Shown: positions 1-9,652 of the stretch, one piece after another
Layout: every line of letters starts with the position of its first letter
Numbering within the stretch: the first letter of the stretch is position 1
Assembly (NCBI GenBank): GCA_900768465.1
Contig: CAAGCY010000014.1
Span: 1-64,000, forward strand
Length of the DNA: 64,000 nucleotides
Source: Alphaproteobacteria bacterium
GTDB lineage: Bacteria; Pseudomonadota; Alphaproteobacteria; CAAGCB01; CAG-977
Direction: 5' to 3'
Notes under the pieces: model-generated
Told to the model about the DNA's origin: nothing
The model's input: the letters and a program-made list of their open reading frames with translations, nothing else
The model's database searches: none
Position numbers and translations under genes: made by a program

Positions 1-1970
1 GGTTTTTCAAACGCTTTCATATTCCCGTGCGCCTGCAGCAATTTGGTCACGCCGGATTTGCCCTGCGGCGATTTTGCCCATTCCGCCAAACACTTTGCCT
101 TGAACGGCTTTGCCTGCACCGAACGATAGTCGATGCCCGCCGATTTCACCATGTCTTTGGTATATTTCGCCAGCGAATCAATCAGCTTTGTTTCAAGCGG
201 TGTCGGTTTGTAGTAATCATCCGATTTTTGCGCGTTTGATGTGCGGAAAGCCAGCTGATCCACCATTTTCAGCAAAACTTCGCCGCTGATTTCGGGTTGC
301 TGCGGTTCGGCGGCTTTCGGTGCCTGTTTTACTTCGATTTTGGGGTCGGCGGTTTGTGGAACAGCCTGCCGCTCGGTTGTTTTAGGAGCGGTCTGATTTT
401 CAACGCTTTTTTCGGATTCAATCTTTTTCAACAAATCGTTCGCCATCGGATGGAAAAAGTTGCTGAAATCTTTTGCCAGTTTTTCAGGTGATTTAGACGG
501 GTCAAGAAGGATTACCCGTTCTTTTTTGAACGCAAAACCGTTTTTGCCGGCTTTGTCGTGAAACGCCAGCGTAATTTCCTGCCCCGCCGCAGTCAGTTCT
601 TCGATTTTTTTTCTGGCGTACGGGGATTCCATCACGATTGCCATCATTTTTTGCGCTTTCAGGGTGCGTTTTTTGACTTCCTTTTCCCCGATTTCTTTTT
701 TCGCTTTAGATTCTTCCGCTATACCGCGCTGGGCTTGAAACGGAATTTTCCCGGTGACCTTTCCGTCTTTGTCCGATGCGACGTACAAATCCGTTTTTCC
801 GAAGCTGTGATACTGTTTCATCGCCCCCAGTTTAGAGGAGGGATTCAAAAAATTTTTCAGTTTTTGTTTTGCGGACAGCAGTTTTGTTTTCGCTTTAAAC
901 ATTAATCCCGCCAATCCGCCACGGGTTCTGTTGTCCGTTATGCCGTACGCCGTTCTGACCCACAGATTTTCCGGATTTTCCGTCGTTTTTTCGCCGTTTT
1001 TCTTCAACTTTTCAGTCCAGCGGGTTATCGCGCGGGCGATTGTCGGCGTCACATAATTGAAATCGTACATGCGCAGAACGGAATGAACTTTCATTTCTTT
1101 GATTTCGTCTACATCTTCTTTCCGCATACCGATGGTGTGGGCTTTGAACGCTTCAACATCGTTCAATTCTTTTCCATTCATAAATACAGTCGCCTGACTT
1201 TCGACTTTTCGGGCGAATGACTGAACGTTTCCGGTGAACCGTTCCGAAGAAAAGGCGTCTTCTTCCTTGACGTAGCCATGATAGTGATCCGCGTAACATT
1301 TCGCCTTCGTATAACTGGACGCGTATCCTTTCATTCCCGCCAGAATGCAGTCCAATTCAGGCTTTCCTGCGTCCATCGCCGCGGCATAAGTTTTCAAACC
1401 GGGGCTATACCTCTTTACGGTGTCAAACGCTTTGGCGGCGTCTTTATTCCTGTCTTTCATTTCATACATATATTGATAGTTTGCCGTATCCGCCGCCGCT
1501 TCATACATGCGATCGTTTAAAATGGATTCGGATAGAGTAAGTCCCTGGCATTTCCATTCGTCCAAATCACCTTTGACATACTGATATTGATGCTGAAATT
1601 CATGGCAGAATATTCCCGCCGCCTCATAGCCCGTTCCGGATAAAGGGGTGATGGAAATAACCGCGCCGTTGCAATAACCGCCGCAATCCGTTTTGGCATG
1701 ATTGCGAATCAGAAGCGGGCGTTTTTCCAACGGCAGGTCGCGGATTTTCTTTAATTGAGTCGGGCTTTCAATGACTTTGGACAAGATTTCGCGCAGAGCT
1801 TCTTTGTCTTCTTTATCGCCCTTGACTGGAAAATAATCGTCTTTTCCGTCGCCGAAACGCAGAATTTCCTTTTCCGGATCGTTCGGATCTTTTTCGATTT
1901 TCACCGTTTGTGAACTGGAAACGATTTCTTTTTTCTTTCCGCCAAACAGCGATTGCAAAAACGAAGCCAT
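1..1970 (-). CDS. Partial large protein with HExxH metallopeptidase-like motif
   Basis: The reading frame is open from an ATG at 1970 (minus) to the window edge, about 656 codons, so the C-terminus is missing. It begins MASFLQSLFGGKKKE, with no signal peptide. Around residues 120-128 it reads CHEFQHQYQ, a zinc-protease-type HExxH motif. The rest is Lys/Glu-rich and helical, followed by a Pro/Ala/Gln linker near residues 540-570. From memory it resembles large proteins labelled 'putative metallopeptidase domain' (DUF6782-like) in gut alphaproteobacteria; this was not verified. It lies 46 bp downstream of ruvB on the same strand. Substrate and role are unknown. Confidence 0.7.
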   Translation of the reverse strand, partial: MASFLQSLFGGKKKEIVSSSQTVKIEKDPNDPEKEILRFGDGKDDYFPVKGDKEDKEALREILSKVIESPTQLKKIRDLPLEKRPLLIRNHAKTDCGGYCNGAVISITPLSGTGYEAAGIFCHEFQHQYQYVKGDLDEWKCQGLTLSESILNDRMYEAAADTANYQYMYEMKDRNKDAAKAFDTVKRYSPGLKTYAAAMDAGKPELDCILAGMKGYASSYTKAKCYADHYHGYVKEEDAFSSERFTGNVQSFARKVESQATVFMNGKELNDVEAFKAHTIGMRKEDVDEIKEMKVHSVLRMYDFNYVTPTIARAITRWTEKLKKNGEKTTENPENLWVRTAYGITDNRTRGGLAGLMFKAKTKLLSAKQKLKNFLNPSSKLGAMKQYHSFGKTDLYVASDKDGKVTGKIPFQAQRGIAEESKAKKEIGEKEVKKRTLKAQKMMAIVMESPYARKKIEELTAAGQEITLAFHDKAGKNGFAFKKERVILLDPSKSPEKLAKDFSNFFHPMANDLLKKIESEKSVENQTAPKTTERQAVPQTADPKIEVKQAPKAAEPQQPEISGEVLLKMVDQLAFRTSNAQKSDDYYKPTPLETKLIDSLAKYTKDMVKSAGIDYRSVQAKPFKAKCLAEWAKSPQGKSGVTKLLQAHGNMKAFEK

Positions 1971-2016
1971 GACATAGCCCTTTCTAAAGTTGTTAAGGAC
2001 TATATTAGACAAAAAC

Positions 2017-3045
2017 TTACGGTTTTGCAAACAAATCCGCACCGTCCGAAACGGGCGGCTGAAGTCCCAGATGCTTGAACCCCAGTGCGGTCAGCATGCG
2101 TCCCCGCGCGGTTCTTTGGATAAAGCCCTGCTGCAGCAGATACGGTTCGATGACTTCCTCGATTGTATCGCGTTCTTCGGACAAAGCGGCGGCAAGCGTG
2201 TCCGCCCCGACGGGACCGCCCGCGTATTTGTGCGCGATACAGCCCAAATACCGCCTGTCCATCATATCCAATCCCGATAAATCGACATCCAAGCGTTTCA
2301 GCGCTTTGTCCGCCAGCGCCGCATCGATTTCCTTTTTGCCTTCAAACGCGGCAAAGTCGCGCACCCGCTTCAACAGCCGCCCCGCGACACGCGGCGTTCC
2401 GCGCGCCCGCTTGGCGATTTCGTGCGCGCCGTCCGCGGTAATCGCGACATTCAGCACGCCCGCGCCGCGCGTCACAATCTTTTCCAAATCGGCGGGTTCG
2501 TAAAAATCCAGCCGCAAAGGAATCCCGAAACGGTCGCGCAAAGGCTGCGTCAGCAATCCCGACCGCGTCGTCGCGCCAATCAGCGTAAACGGCTGCAAAT
2601 CAATGCGCACCGACCGCGCCGCGGGTCCTTCGCCGATAATCAAGTCCAGCTGAAAATCCTCCATCGCGGAATAAAGGACTTCCTCTATCGCGGGGTTCAA
2701 GCGATGAATTTCATCAATAAAAAGGACGTCGTTCTTTTCCAGATTTGTCAAAATCGCCGCCAAATCGCCCGCTTTGGAAATCATCGGCGCGGACGTGGCG
2801 CGAAAACCGACGCCCAACTCGTGCGCGACAATCTGCGCCAAAGTCGTCTTGCCCAACCCGGGAGGTCCGAAAAACAAAATATGGTCAAGCGCTTCGCCGC
2901 GCGTCAACGCCGCCGTGACAAACACTTTCAGATTGTCGCAAACGTTCCGTTGCCCCGTAAAGTCCGCCAATGTCTGCGGGCGCAGTTTGACAAGATCGTC
3001 GTCGCCGTCGCGTTTGACGGGGGAAATGATTCTTTCTTCGGTCAT
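2017..3045 (-). CDS. ruvB: Holliday junction branch migration ATPase RuvB
   Basis: RuvB is the AAA+ motor that drives branch migration of Holliday junctions together with RuvA. The 342-residue protein has the usual family length. It shows Walker [10 protein letters not shown] near residue 60, Walker B FIDEIHRL near 110, the GATTRSG sensor region and the C-terminal winged-helix segment with its RTARGR motif. Its start ATGACC overlaps the ruvA stop by 4 bp, so ruvC-ruvA-ruvB is translationally coupled. Confidence 0.97.
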   Translation of the reverse strand: MTEERIISPVKRDGDDDLVKLRPQTLADFTGQRNVCDNLKVFVTAALTRGEALDHILFFGPPGLGKTTLAQIVAHELGVGFRATSAPMISKAGDLAAILTNLEKNDVLFIDEIHRLNPAIEEVLYSAMEDFQLDLIIGEGPAARSVRIDLQPFTLIGATTRSGLLTQPLRDRFGIPLRLDFYEPADLEKIVTRGAGVLNVAITADGAHEIAKRARGTPRVAGRLLKRVRDFAAFEGKKEIDAALADKALKRLDVDLSGLDMMDRRYLGCIAHKYAGGPVGADTLAAALSEERDTIEEVIEPYLLQQGFIQRTARGRMLTALGFKHLGLQPPVSDGADLFAKP

Positions 3046-3653
3046 GGCGCAAATTCTTTCAAAGCGTCGCGAATCAAATCGCCGACCTGCGCCGATTCTC
3101 CGCGTTGTTTAAACGATTTGGCGACCGCCATCGCGGCATCCATGCGGGCATAGCCCAAATTTACCAAAGCCGACACGGCGTCCGACACGGCATTATTGCC
3201 GCCTTGGATGACTTCGCCCGACGGCGTGTCCGTCCCCGCCGCCGACACCATGCCGCCCGTCTTGCCTTTTAATTCCGTCGCAATGCGGACGGCAAGCTTT
3301 GGTCCCACGCCGGGGGCGCGCGTTATCGTTTTGGAATCGCCCGACGCAATCGCCATGGACAGCTCCGTCGGACTCAGCACGGACAAAATCGCCAAAGCGA
3401 CTTTTGTCCCGACACCCTGCACGCCGCTTAACAGCAGATACCAGCTTTTTTCCACCGCGTCCGCAAAGCCGATAAGCCGTATCGCGTCTTCGCGCACTTG
3501 GGTTTCAATCAGCAAAGACGCGGACTGCCCCGCCGCGGGCAGCTTTGCCAGCGTTTTGTTGGAACAGAACACGCGGTATCCCACGCCGTTCACGTCCAAA
3601 ATCAAAAACCCGTCCCCCGTCGAATCAAGGATTCCCCGCAGTTTGGCTATCAT
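3042..3653 (-). CDS. ruvA: Holliday junction DNA-binding protein RuvA
   Basis: RuvA binds four-way junctions and loads RuvB. The start is taken at [10 protein letters not shown] (ATG at 3653), which matches the family N-terminus and overlaps the ruvC stop as ATGA; a longer in-frame extension into ruvC is not plausible. The 203-residue protein shows the helix-hairpin-helix segments ([11 protein letters not shown] and [12 protein letters not shown]) and a C-terminal domain III that contacts RuvB. Confidence 0.96.
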   Translation of the reverse strand: MIAKLRGILDSTGDGFLILDVNGVGYRVFCSNKTLAKLPAAGQSASLLIETQVREDAIRLIGFADAVEKSWYLLLSGVQGVGTKVALAILSVLSPTELSMAIASGDSKTITRAPGVGPKLAVRIATELKGKTGGMVSAAGTDTPSGEVIQGGNNAVSDAVSALVNLGYARMDAAMAVAKSFKQRGESAQVGDLIRDALKEFAP

Positions 3654-4168
3654 TTCATCAGCTCCGCCAGTGCGTTCAGGCGCGCCGCCGCGACGCGCAT
3701 ATAAGAATGACAAATCGCCGCCGCCAAAGCGTCCGCCGCGTCGGGACGCAGTTTGCCCGCCGCGGGAACAAGCGTATGCACCATCATATCGACCTGATGT
3801 TTTTCGGCATGTCCCGCGCCGACGACGGCTTTTTTGATTTGGTTGGGCGTGTATTCGGAAACGGGAATGCCCGATTCCGCGGGGGCGAGCAGCACAACGC
3901 CGCGCGCCTGCCCCAATTTCAGCGTCGAAGTCGGATTTTTGTTGACGAACGTTTCTTCGATTGCCGCTTCGTTCGGGGCGAATTCGGAAACAACCGCGCG
4001 AATTTTGGCGTGAAGCTCCGCCAACCGTTCCGCCAGCGACAAGCCGTCGGTCGAATCGGCAACGCCCGCCCCGACAAACGTCAGCCGCGAATCACAGCTG
4101 TCCAGAACAGCCCAACCCGTATGGCGCAAGCCGGGGTCAAGCCCCAAAATCCGCACGGTTTTTCCCAA
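3650..4168 (-). CDS. ruvC: Holliday junction endonuclease RuvC
   Basis: RuvC resolves Holliday junctions by paired nicking. The 172-residue protein has the RNase H-like fold landmarks: GLDPGLRHTGW (first catalytic Asp), AAIEETFVNKN (Glu) and RPDAADALAAAICH (the last acidic pair). No ATG lies at the N-terminus. The start is either TTG at 4168, with GGAAGA upstream at the end of yebC, or GTG at 4156, four codons later. It lies directly after yebC. Confidence 0.95.
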   Translation of the reverse strand: MGKTVRILGLDPGLRHTGWAVLDSCDSRLTFVGAGVADSTDGLSLAERLAELHAKIRAVVSEFAPNEAAIEETFVNKNPTSTLKLGQARGVVLLAPAESGIPVSEYTPNQIKKAVVGAGHAEKHQVDMMVHTLVPAAGKLRPDAADALAAAICHSYMRVAAARLNALAELMK

Positions 4169-4170
4169 AA

Positions 4171-4920
4171 TCAGTCTTCCAGTTTCGCCATGATTTCGTC
4201 GGAAACGGAAACGTTTGAGGCAACGCGCTGAACGTCTTCCTCGTCATTCAAGGTTTCTACGAAATCAAAGAATTTCTTGGCGACATCGACATCGGTCAGT
4301 TCGGCTTCGACCAGCGGTTTCCAATCGAAACGGCAAACGGTCGGTGTGTCGAACTTGGCTTCCAGCGCTTCTCGAACCGCGCCCAAATCGTCGGGAGCGC
4401 ACAAAATGCGGTGCGTTTCTTCGTCGGATTCGACATCGTCCGCGCCGGCTTCCAAAGCGGCTTCAAACATCGCGTCGGCTTCGGCGACAGAAGCGGGATA
4501 TTCAATCAAGCCGACACGCTGGAAATTGAACGCGACGGAACCCGTTTCACCCATGACACAGCCCGCTTTGCCGAAAATCGAACGGACGATGGGAGCGGTG
4601 CGCTTGGGATTGTCGGTCAACGCTTCAACGATGACGGCGACATTACCCGGACCGAATCCTTCGTAGCGGATTTCTTCGTAGTTTGCGGCATCGCCCGCGG
4701 CGGCTTTTTCAATCGCGCGTTTGATGTTGTCCTTGGGCATATTTTCGGCGCGCGCGGCGGCAATGGCGGCGCGCAAACGCGGGTTGTACGCGGGATCGGG
4801 CAGTCCCGATTTCGCGGCTACCGTGATTTCACGGCCCAGTTTGGAAAACGTGCGGGCGCGGATTTTGTCCTGCGCGCCTTTGCGGTGCATAATATTTTTA
4901 AATTGTGAATGACCAGACAT
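4171..4920 (-). CDS. yebC: YebC/PmpR family DNA-binding or translation-related protein
   Basis: The 249-residue protein opens with [17 protein letters not shown], the family signature, and carries the typical [19 protein letters not shown] block near residues 85-105. Family members are described as transcription regulators (PmpR/YebC) and more recently as factors relieving ribosome stalling at proline stretches. The place upstream of ruvC is the usual conserved order. A good ribosome site (AGGAG) precedes the ATG. Confidence 0.96.
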   Translation of the reverse strand: MSGHSQFKNIMHRKGAQDKIRARTFSKLGREITVAAKSGLPDPAYNPRLRAAIAAARAENMPKDNIKRAIEKAAAGDAANYEEIRYEGFGPGNVAVIVEALTDNPKRTAPIVRSIFGKAGCVMGETGSVAFNFQRVGLIEYPASVAEADAMFEAALEAGADDVESDEETHRILCAPDDLGAVREALEAKFDTPTVCRFDWKPLVEAELTDVDVAKKFFDFVETLNDEEDVQRVASNVSVSDEIMAKLED

Positions 4921-4975
4921 AACACTCCTCGGATCATTGAGGTTAAAACAAATTTCGACACCCTTTTACCACTTT

Positions 4976-5791
4976 TTAAAGCGGCGGTAAAGATTCCTGT
5001 AGGCGTCCGCCGTACCGAATCATATAAATTCTTTCAGCCAAGCCCGTTTTGTCGTTCGTATCGATTAAAACGCCGCAAACGGTCGCGTCGCCTTTGACGG
5101 GCTGGAATTTTTCGTTGCGCAAGCCTGTTACAAAGCGGCTGACGGGTTCTTTTTTATCCATGCCGATGACGGAATCGAAACAACCGCACATTCCCGCGTC
5201 GGTCAGATACGCCGTGCCGTTCGGCAAAATCTGCGCGTCCGCCGTCGGAATATGCGTGTGCGACCCGACGACCAAGCTGACTTTGCCGTCGCAAAACTGC
5301 CCCAAAGCCATCTTTTCACTGGTCGCTTCGCCGTGAATATCGACAACCATCGCCTGCGCGTCGCGTCCCAGCTTCAGCCGTTCCGTCCAGTCGCCGACGG
5401 CTTTGAACGGATTGTCCGTCGCTTCCATGTAAACGCGCCCCTGAATATGCATAACGCCGACTTTGCGCCCGTCGGGCAAAGTGTAAAAGCCGCATCCCGC
5501 CCCCGGCGCGCCGTTCGGGAAATTGGCGGGACGCACCAAGCGCGGTTCTTCGTTCAGCAAAGGACGAATGTCGGGATGTTCCCAACCGTGATTGCCCGTC
5601 GTGATGACGTCCGCCCCCGCCGAAAACAAGTCGCGGCAAATCCCCGGAGTCAGTCCGAAGCCGTGAGCGGCGTTGTCGCCGTTGACGATAACGAAATCAA
5701 CGCGGTATTTCCGCCTGAAATCGGGTAAAGTGTCAACAACCAGCTTTCTGCCGCTTTGACCGACGACATCGCCCAAAAACAAAATACGCAT
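4976..5791 (-). CDS. YmdB-type metallophosphoesterase (TIGR00282 family)
   Basis: This 271-residue calcineurin-like phosphoesterase belongs to the YmdB/DR1281 group, whose Bacillus member has 2',3'-cyclic nucleotide phosphodiesterase activity. Metal-binding blocks are visible in order: GDVVGQSGR, NGDNAAHGFG, TTGNHGWEH, DIHGEATSEK and GSHTHIPTAD. It is cytoplasmic, with no signal peptide. It lies 4 bp from the end of the cyclo-ligase gene upstream and shares its strand, so co-transcription is likely. Confidence 0.9.
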   Translation of the reverse strand: MRILFLGDVVGQSGRKLVVDTLPDFRRKYRVDFVIVNGDNAAHGFGLTPGICRDLFSAGADVITTGNHGWEHPDIRPLLNEEPRLVRPANFPNGAPGAGCGFYTLPDGRKVGVMHIQGRVYMEATDNPFKAVGDWTERLKLGRDAQAMVVDIHGEATSEKMALGQFCDGKVSLVVGSHTHIPTADAQILPNGTAYLTDAGMCGCFDSVIGMDKKEPVSRFVTGLRNEKFQPVKGDATVCGVLIDTNDKTGLAERIYMIRYGGRLQESLPPL

Positions 5792-5795
5792 AAGT

Positions 5796-6371
5796 TCACT
5801 TAACCTTTATCAATTCGGATTCCGTTAAAATCCAGTCCATTTTTTCGTCGGTGTCCTCGACGGGAACTTCGTCGATTTCCTGCGCCGAAAAGCCCGTTCC
5901 GACAACGATGACTTCGGGATTTTTCGCCCGCAGTTCATGCACGGTTCTGTCATAAAAACCGCCGCCGTATCCCAGCCGTCCCCCCTGTCTGTCAAACGCC
6001 AGCAAAGGCAAAAACAGAACGTTCGGTTCGACGGTTTCATATTTTTCATCGGGCTGTTCCGTGCCGTAAAGCCCTTTGACCAGCTCGGCTTGAGGCGACC
6101 ACAGGCGGAACAGCAGCGATTCGCGCTTGCCCGTCACAACGGGCAGACAGACGGGCGTTCCCTTATCATAAAACGCGTTCATCAAAGGACGCAGATCCAG
6201 TTCGGTTTTCAAAGCCCAATACGCAGAAACAACGGGGCTTTGAGGCATCGGCAGCGAATCGGCGATTTGCGGCAAATCCCGCGCGGCGTATCGGGCGAAA
6301 TCCGCCCCCAGTTCCGTCCGTTTGTGAACGGCGGCGTCGCGCAAACGATGCTTTAAAAAAGAATAGTCCAT
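5796..6371 (-). CDS. fau: 5-formyltetrahydrofolate cyclo-ligase
   Basis: It converts 5-formyl-THF to 5,10-methenyl-THF using ATP. The start is placed at MDYSFLKHRL (ATG 6371) behind an AAAGG site; a longer frame would run into the 6S RNA. The 191-residue protein carries the ligase motif GYGGGFYDR near residue 135 and the N-terminal Lys/Arg region. The gene follows 6S RNA, as it does across proteobacteria. Confidence 0.93.
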   Translation of the reverse strand: MDYSFLKHRLRDAAVHKRTELGADFARYAARDLPQIADSLPMPQSPVVSAYWALKTELDLRPLMNAFYDKGTPVCLPVVTGKRESLLFRLWSPQAELVKGLYGTEQPDEKYETVEPNVLFLPLLAFDRQGGRLGYGGGFYDRTVHELRAKNPEVIVVGTGFSAQEIDEVPVEDTDEKMDWILTESELIKVK

Positions 6372-6389
6372 ACCCGAACCTTTGAAAAA

Positions 6390-6585
6390 AGACAAGGAAG
6401 ACTGCTTTGACCGTGGAATCAACTCACGCGTCGCGTGGGCCGCTTGGAAAAGGTGGGAACCATGTACCGCCCCCGCTGAACTAACGAAAGCTCATTGGCT
6501 GACGGCAGAGACAGCTCCCTTGATTTTAAACGTTGGCCCCGAGTACCTGCGGGATCCTCACGCATCAAGAAGTCTTCCGCGCAAC
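6390..6585 (-). ncRNA. ssrS: 6S RNA
   Basis: The gene-free interval between zapA and the cyclo-ligase gene holds a minus-strand sequence with a terminal stem: GGAAGACT at the 5' end (plus 6571-6578) pairs with AGTCTTCC at the 3' end (plus 6396-6403). The zapA - ssrS - fau order is the classical location. The interior holds G-rich/C-rich side stems, e.g. GTACTCGGGGCC. 6S RNA mimics an open promoter and binds the sigma70 holoenzyme. The ends are approximate. Confidence 0.8.
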
Positions 6586-6588
6586 AGT

Positions 6589-6912
6589 TTACGCATTTTC
6601 AATCGTTTCGGCAAGGGCTGAAATCCGTTCAGCCGCTTTTTCCACCGTTTGGGCGGCATAATCCACAACTTCGGATGTAATCGCGCTTTCGCGTTCCAGC
6701 CGCGCGGCGGCGTCGCCGCGTTCGGACAAATCGCTTGCCAGCATCAGCGCGCCCATCACCAGCCCCATGTTTTCGGGCATCGGGCGGCGGCTGTTGAGCA
6801 TCGTTACCTTGGTATCCAAAGCCTTTGCAAGAGTCTGCAGTTGAGCTTCCTGTCCGTCGGCGCACATCATCGTGTATTTGCGCCCGCCGATTGTCAGCGT
6901 TACTTCAGCCAT
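6589..6912 (-). CDS. zapA: Cell division protein ZapA
   Basis: The 107-residue protein promotes FtsZ bundling at the division ring. The N-terminal globular part has VTLTIGGRKYTMMCADGQE, followed by LNSRRPMPENMGLVMGALMLASDL and a C-terminal coiled coil, the ZapA order. GGGGGA precedes the ATG. Its start lies inside the end of the upstream coiled-coil gene (8-bp overlap). Confidence 0.9.
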   Translation of the reverse strand: MAEVTLTIGGRKYTMMCADGQEAQLQTLAKALDTKVTMLNSRRPMPENMGLVMGALMLASDLSERGDAAARLERESAITSEVVDYAAQTVEKAAERISALAETIENA

Positions 6913-7540
6913 CGGATGAATCCCCCTTTAAAATACGCAGTTCCTCCAGCGTCGAATCCAGCCGTTCGGCAGCCTGCCGCGTCGTTTCCTTGATTTCGGC
7001 GAAAGCCGTCTGAATACCGTCGCGTTCGACGGCGATTCGCTCTTTTTCCGCCGCCAGCGCGTTTTTGTCGTTTTCCAGCTCGGCAACCAGTTTTTTCAGC
7101 GATTCGATTTGAGCTTTGGCGGCGGTCAGTTCGCCGTTGTCCGTCGATTCGCCCGCGCTTTGTTCCAAGCGGCGCAATTCGTTTTCGGCGTCGTCTTTAG
7201 CTTTAATCAAAGCGGGACGTTCCGCCGCCCAACCTTCGCGGAATTTTTTGAACTGCTCGCGTTCGCCCAACAGCTGATTCTTTTCGGCAATCAAGCGGTT
7301 GCGGGTCGCCGTCAGTTCGCCGATTTGCTCTTTCAGCTCGCCGTTTTCCGATTCGTTTTCCCGCGCCTGCTCCAGCTGTGCGGTCAGCGTTTCGACCTGT
7401 GCGAACAGTTCGCCGTTTTTAGCCCGCATGGCGGCGGATTCGGCACGTTCCCGCGCCAGTTTTTCCCCCGCCGCTTCCAGTTTCCGCGCCGCTTGCGCCA
7501 AATTTTCCAAAGCCGTTTGCAGCCGTTCGTTCAAGCTCAC
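6905..7540 (-). CDS. Coiled-coil protein upstream of zapA
   Basis: The 211-residue protein is almost entirely heptad-rich coiled coil with many Glu, Ala, Lys and Leu. It has no membrane segment or enzyme motif. The start is GTG at 7540 with only a weak ribosome site. The 8-bp overlap with zapA suggests co-translation, so a role at the division site (a ZapB-like partner) is an inference from context only. Confidence 0.75.
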   Translation of the reverse strand: MSLNERLQTALENLAQAARKLEAAGEKLARERAESAAMRAKNGELFAQVETLTAQLEQARENESENGELKEQIGELTATRNRLIAEKNQLLGEREQFKKFREGWAAERPALIKAKDDAENELRRLEQSAGESTDNGELTAAKAQIESLKKLVAELENDKNALAAEKERIAVERDGIQTAFAEIKETTRQAAERLDSTLEELRILKGDSSDG

Positions 7541-7655
7541 CGTACTTCATCCCCGTTGTTGAAATTTGCCCTTAGATTAGGATTTTGCCGCCCGTTGTGC
7601 AACGATTTATTGACGATTTGATGCGACAATCGCCCCCAAGCCAACGGAGGTTGTT

Positions 7656-8105
7656 ATGAAACAAGGACTTTTTCTGATTTGCCCGACAGGAACGGAAGCG
7701 GACGTTTTGAACAAAATCGCCCAAATCGATTCCGCCGACGCTTTTTTGTATGAAGGCACAAACGCCCTGCCCGAAATCAAAAACGCCGTGCAAGCCAAAA
7801 ATATCGCTTTCATCGTTGAAAACGATGCGGAGCTGGCTTTGAAACTGGGCGCGGACGGCGTGCAGGTTCCGTATGCGAAAGGGCTGAAAAACATCAAAGC
7901 GGCTTTGGGCGATTTGGCTTTGGGCGTTGTGTGCTCCACGCGCGACGAAGCGATGCGCGCGGGCGAAGCGGGGGCTGACTATATCGCTTTCGACGGCGAA
8001 AAAGCCGCGGAGCTCGCCCTATGGTGGATTGAACTGTTCACCGTGCCGTGCTTGTCCTTGGCCGCGCCTTGCGAACAGGCGGATTTCAAGGTTGCGCGTT
8101 TATAA
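7656..8105 (+). CDS. Short thiamine-phosphate-synthase-like protein
   Basis: The 149-residue protein resembles the TIM-barrel of ThiE/TenI: LFLICPTG at the N-terminus, ELALKLGADGVQVPY near residue 65, GVVCSTRDEAMRAGEAGADYIAFD near residues 90-112. It is well short of the usual ~210 residues and lacks clear pyrophosphate-binding residues, so it may be non-catalytic. An ACGGAGG site precedes the ATG. Its end overlaps the convergent gtrA-like gene by 20 bp. Confidence 0.7.
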   Translation: MKQGLFLICPTGTEADVLNKIAQIDSADAFLYEGTNALPEIKNAVQAKNIAFIVENDAELALKLGADGVQVPYAKGLKNIKAALGDLALGVVCSTRDEAMRAGEAGADYIAFDGEKAAELALWWIELFTVPCLSLAAPCEQADFKVARL

Positions 8106-8496
8106 ACACGAACGTCTTGTTTAAAAAATACCCCAGCAGAGCGACGGGCAAAGTCAAAGCCGCCCCCGCGATATAGCGATTCGGCACGCCGCACAACTCA
8201 AACAGCCGAATGCCCGCGATATTGGTCAGCGCCAAGACAACATAAACGCCTATAAAACGGACAAACAGCCGCTTTTCAAACTGTTTGAACACAAACCGCC
8301 CGAACGAGTTGAAATTGAACACGACTCCGCACGCCGTCGCCAGAACAACGGCGGCGGGATACGGCACCCCCGCCCAAATCAGCGCGGCGTATGTGCCGTA
8401 ATAGAAAACCGTGTTCACCCCGCCCGCGATTAAGAACAGAACGAAGCGTTCGCTCATTCCCGTCAAGCGGCAAACCGACCGCATGATTTTTTTCAT
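8086..8496 (-). CDS. GtrA family membrane protein
   Basis: The protein has four predicted membrane helices with the GtrA pattern: FVLFLIAGGVNTVFYYGTY at the first helix and FNFNSFGRFVF between the second and third. GtrA-like proteins are thought to flip polyprenyl-linked sugars or help envelope glycosylation. The start MKKIMRS (8496) is preferred and overlaps the end of epmA, implying co-transcription with it. Confidence 0.85.
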   Translation of the reverse strand: MKKIMRSVCRLTGMSERFVLFLIAGGVNTVFYYGTYAALIWAGVPYPAAVVLATACGVVFNFNSFGRFVFKQFEKRLFVRFIGVYVVLALTNIAGIRLFELCGVPNRYIAGAALTLPVALLGYFLNKTFVFINAQP

Positions 8497-9545
8497 GCGA
8501 CGGGCGCCCACAAAACGTCTTCGATTCGGCTCGCCCCCGTAATCAGCATGACCAGACGGTCGATGCCGACGGCAATCCCCGCGGCGGGCGGCATGGCGGC
8601 AACGGCGGCAATGAAGTCTTCGTCAATCGGATAGCGTTCGCCGTACAGCTTTTCCTTTAAATCCATGTCGTGTTCAAAGCGTTCGCGCTGTTCTTTCGCG
8701 TCGGTCAGTTCGGAAAACGCGTTGGCAAGCTCGATGCCCGAAGCGTACACCTCGAAACGTTCCGCCAACCGTTCGTCGGACGGCTTGCGCCGCGACAAAG
8801 CCGCCATACACACGGGATAGTCGTACAAAATCGTCGGACGCCCGTCCAACCCCAAGTGCGGCTCGATTTTTTCGTAAGCGATACGGAAATAAATGTCGTC
8901 CCAGCGGTCGTCGGGCGACGTTTCAATGCCGATTTTTTTCGCCTGCTCCGCCAAAGGCGCGGGATTTGGCTCCAAAGTCGGTTCGTCGGGCAAAGTCGCC
9001 ATCAAATCGAACCCCGCGTATTTCCGCACGGCTTCGGCGACCGAGATTTTTTCCCATTCGACGAACGGATCACATTCGACGCCGTCGCCTTTAAGCTTTT
9101 TGACCCCGCACGAATCGGCGCACGCACGCACCAGTTCGACGGTATCGTCCATCAGCGTCGTATAGTCGCAATTCGCCCGATACCATTCCAACATGATGAA
9201 TTCGGGGTGGTGGTGTTTGGAACGTTCTTCGTTGCGGAACACGCGCGCCATTTGAAAGATTCGGGGCAATCCCGCCGCCAGCAGCTTTTTCATCGTGAAT
9301 TCGGGCGACGTGTGCAGATACATCGTGCGGTCGTCCTGCCCGAACGGCTCGACCAGCGCCGTTTGAAACGCTTTCAAGTGCGGTTCAAGCCCCGGAGAAA
9401 TTTGCAAAATCGGGGTTTCGACTTCCAAAAAATCCCGCGAAATAAAAAATTGCCGCACGGCTTCGATGATTGCCGCGCGCCGTTTCAACAGCGGCAAACG
9501 GCGGACGTATTCGGCGGGATGCCAGAACGGAATTTGATTGACCAT
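8493..9545 (-). CDS. epmA: EF-P beta-lysylation ligase EpmA
   Basis: This lysyl-tRNA-synthetase-like enzyme (350 residues, without the anticodon-binding domain) attaches beta-lysine to elongation factor P. Class II motifs are clear: motif 2 FRNEERSKHHHPEF near residue 103, and motif 3 GIAVGIDRLVML at the C-terminus. It is divergent from efp across a 107-bp gap, which supports the role. No EpmB is present in this window, so the (R)-beta-lysine supply is unseen. Confidence 0.93.
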   Translation of the reverse strand: MVNQIPFWHPAEYVRRLPLLKRRAAIIEAVRQFFISRDFLEVETPILQISPGLEPHLKAFQTALVEPFGQDDRTMYLHTSPEFTMKKLLAAGLPRIFQMARVFRNEERSKHHHPEFIMLEWYRANCDYTTLMDDTVELVRACADSCGVKKLKGDGVECDPFVEWEKISVAEAVRKYAGFDLMATLPDEPTLEPNPAPLAEQAKKIGIETSPDDRWDDIYFRIAYEKIEPHLGLDGRPTILYDYPVCMAALSRRKPSDERLAERFEVYASGIELANAFSELTDAKEQRERFEHDMDLKEKLYGERYPIDEDFIAAVAAMPPAAGIAVGIDRLVMLITGASRIEDVLWAPVA

Positions 9546-9652
9546 AAAAAAATTACTCCTTTTTGACGGCTGAGCTCTTGCTTTACAAAAGCCAATCTGT
9601 TATTTTTTGCTAAATTTTATCTTCTTTACTTCTGTATACAAGGAAAAAAGTC

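Noticed and set aside
6382..6680. Short plus-strand frames across the 6S RNA
   Set aside because: They have no ribosome sites and their sequence is explained by the RNA structure.
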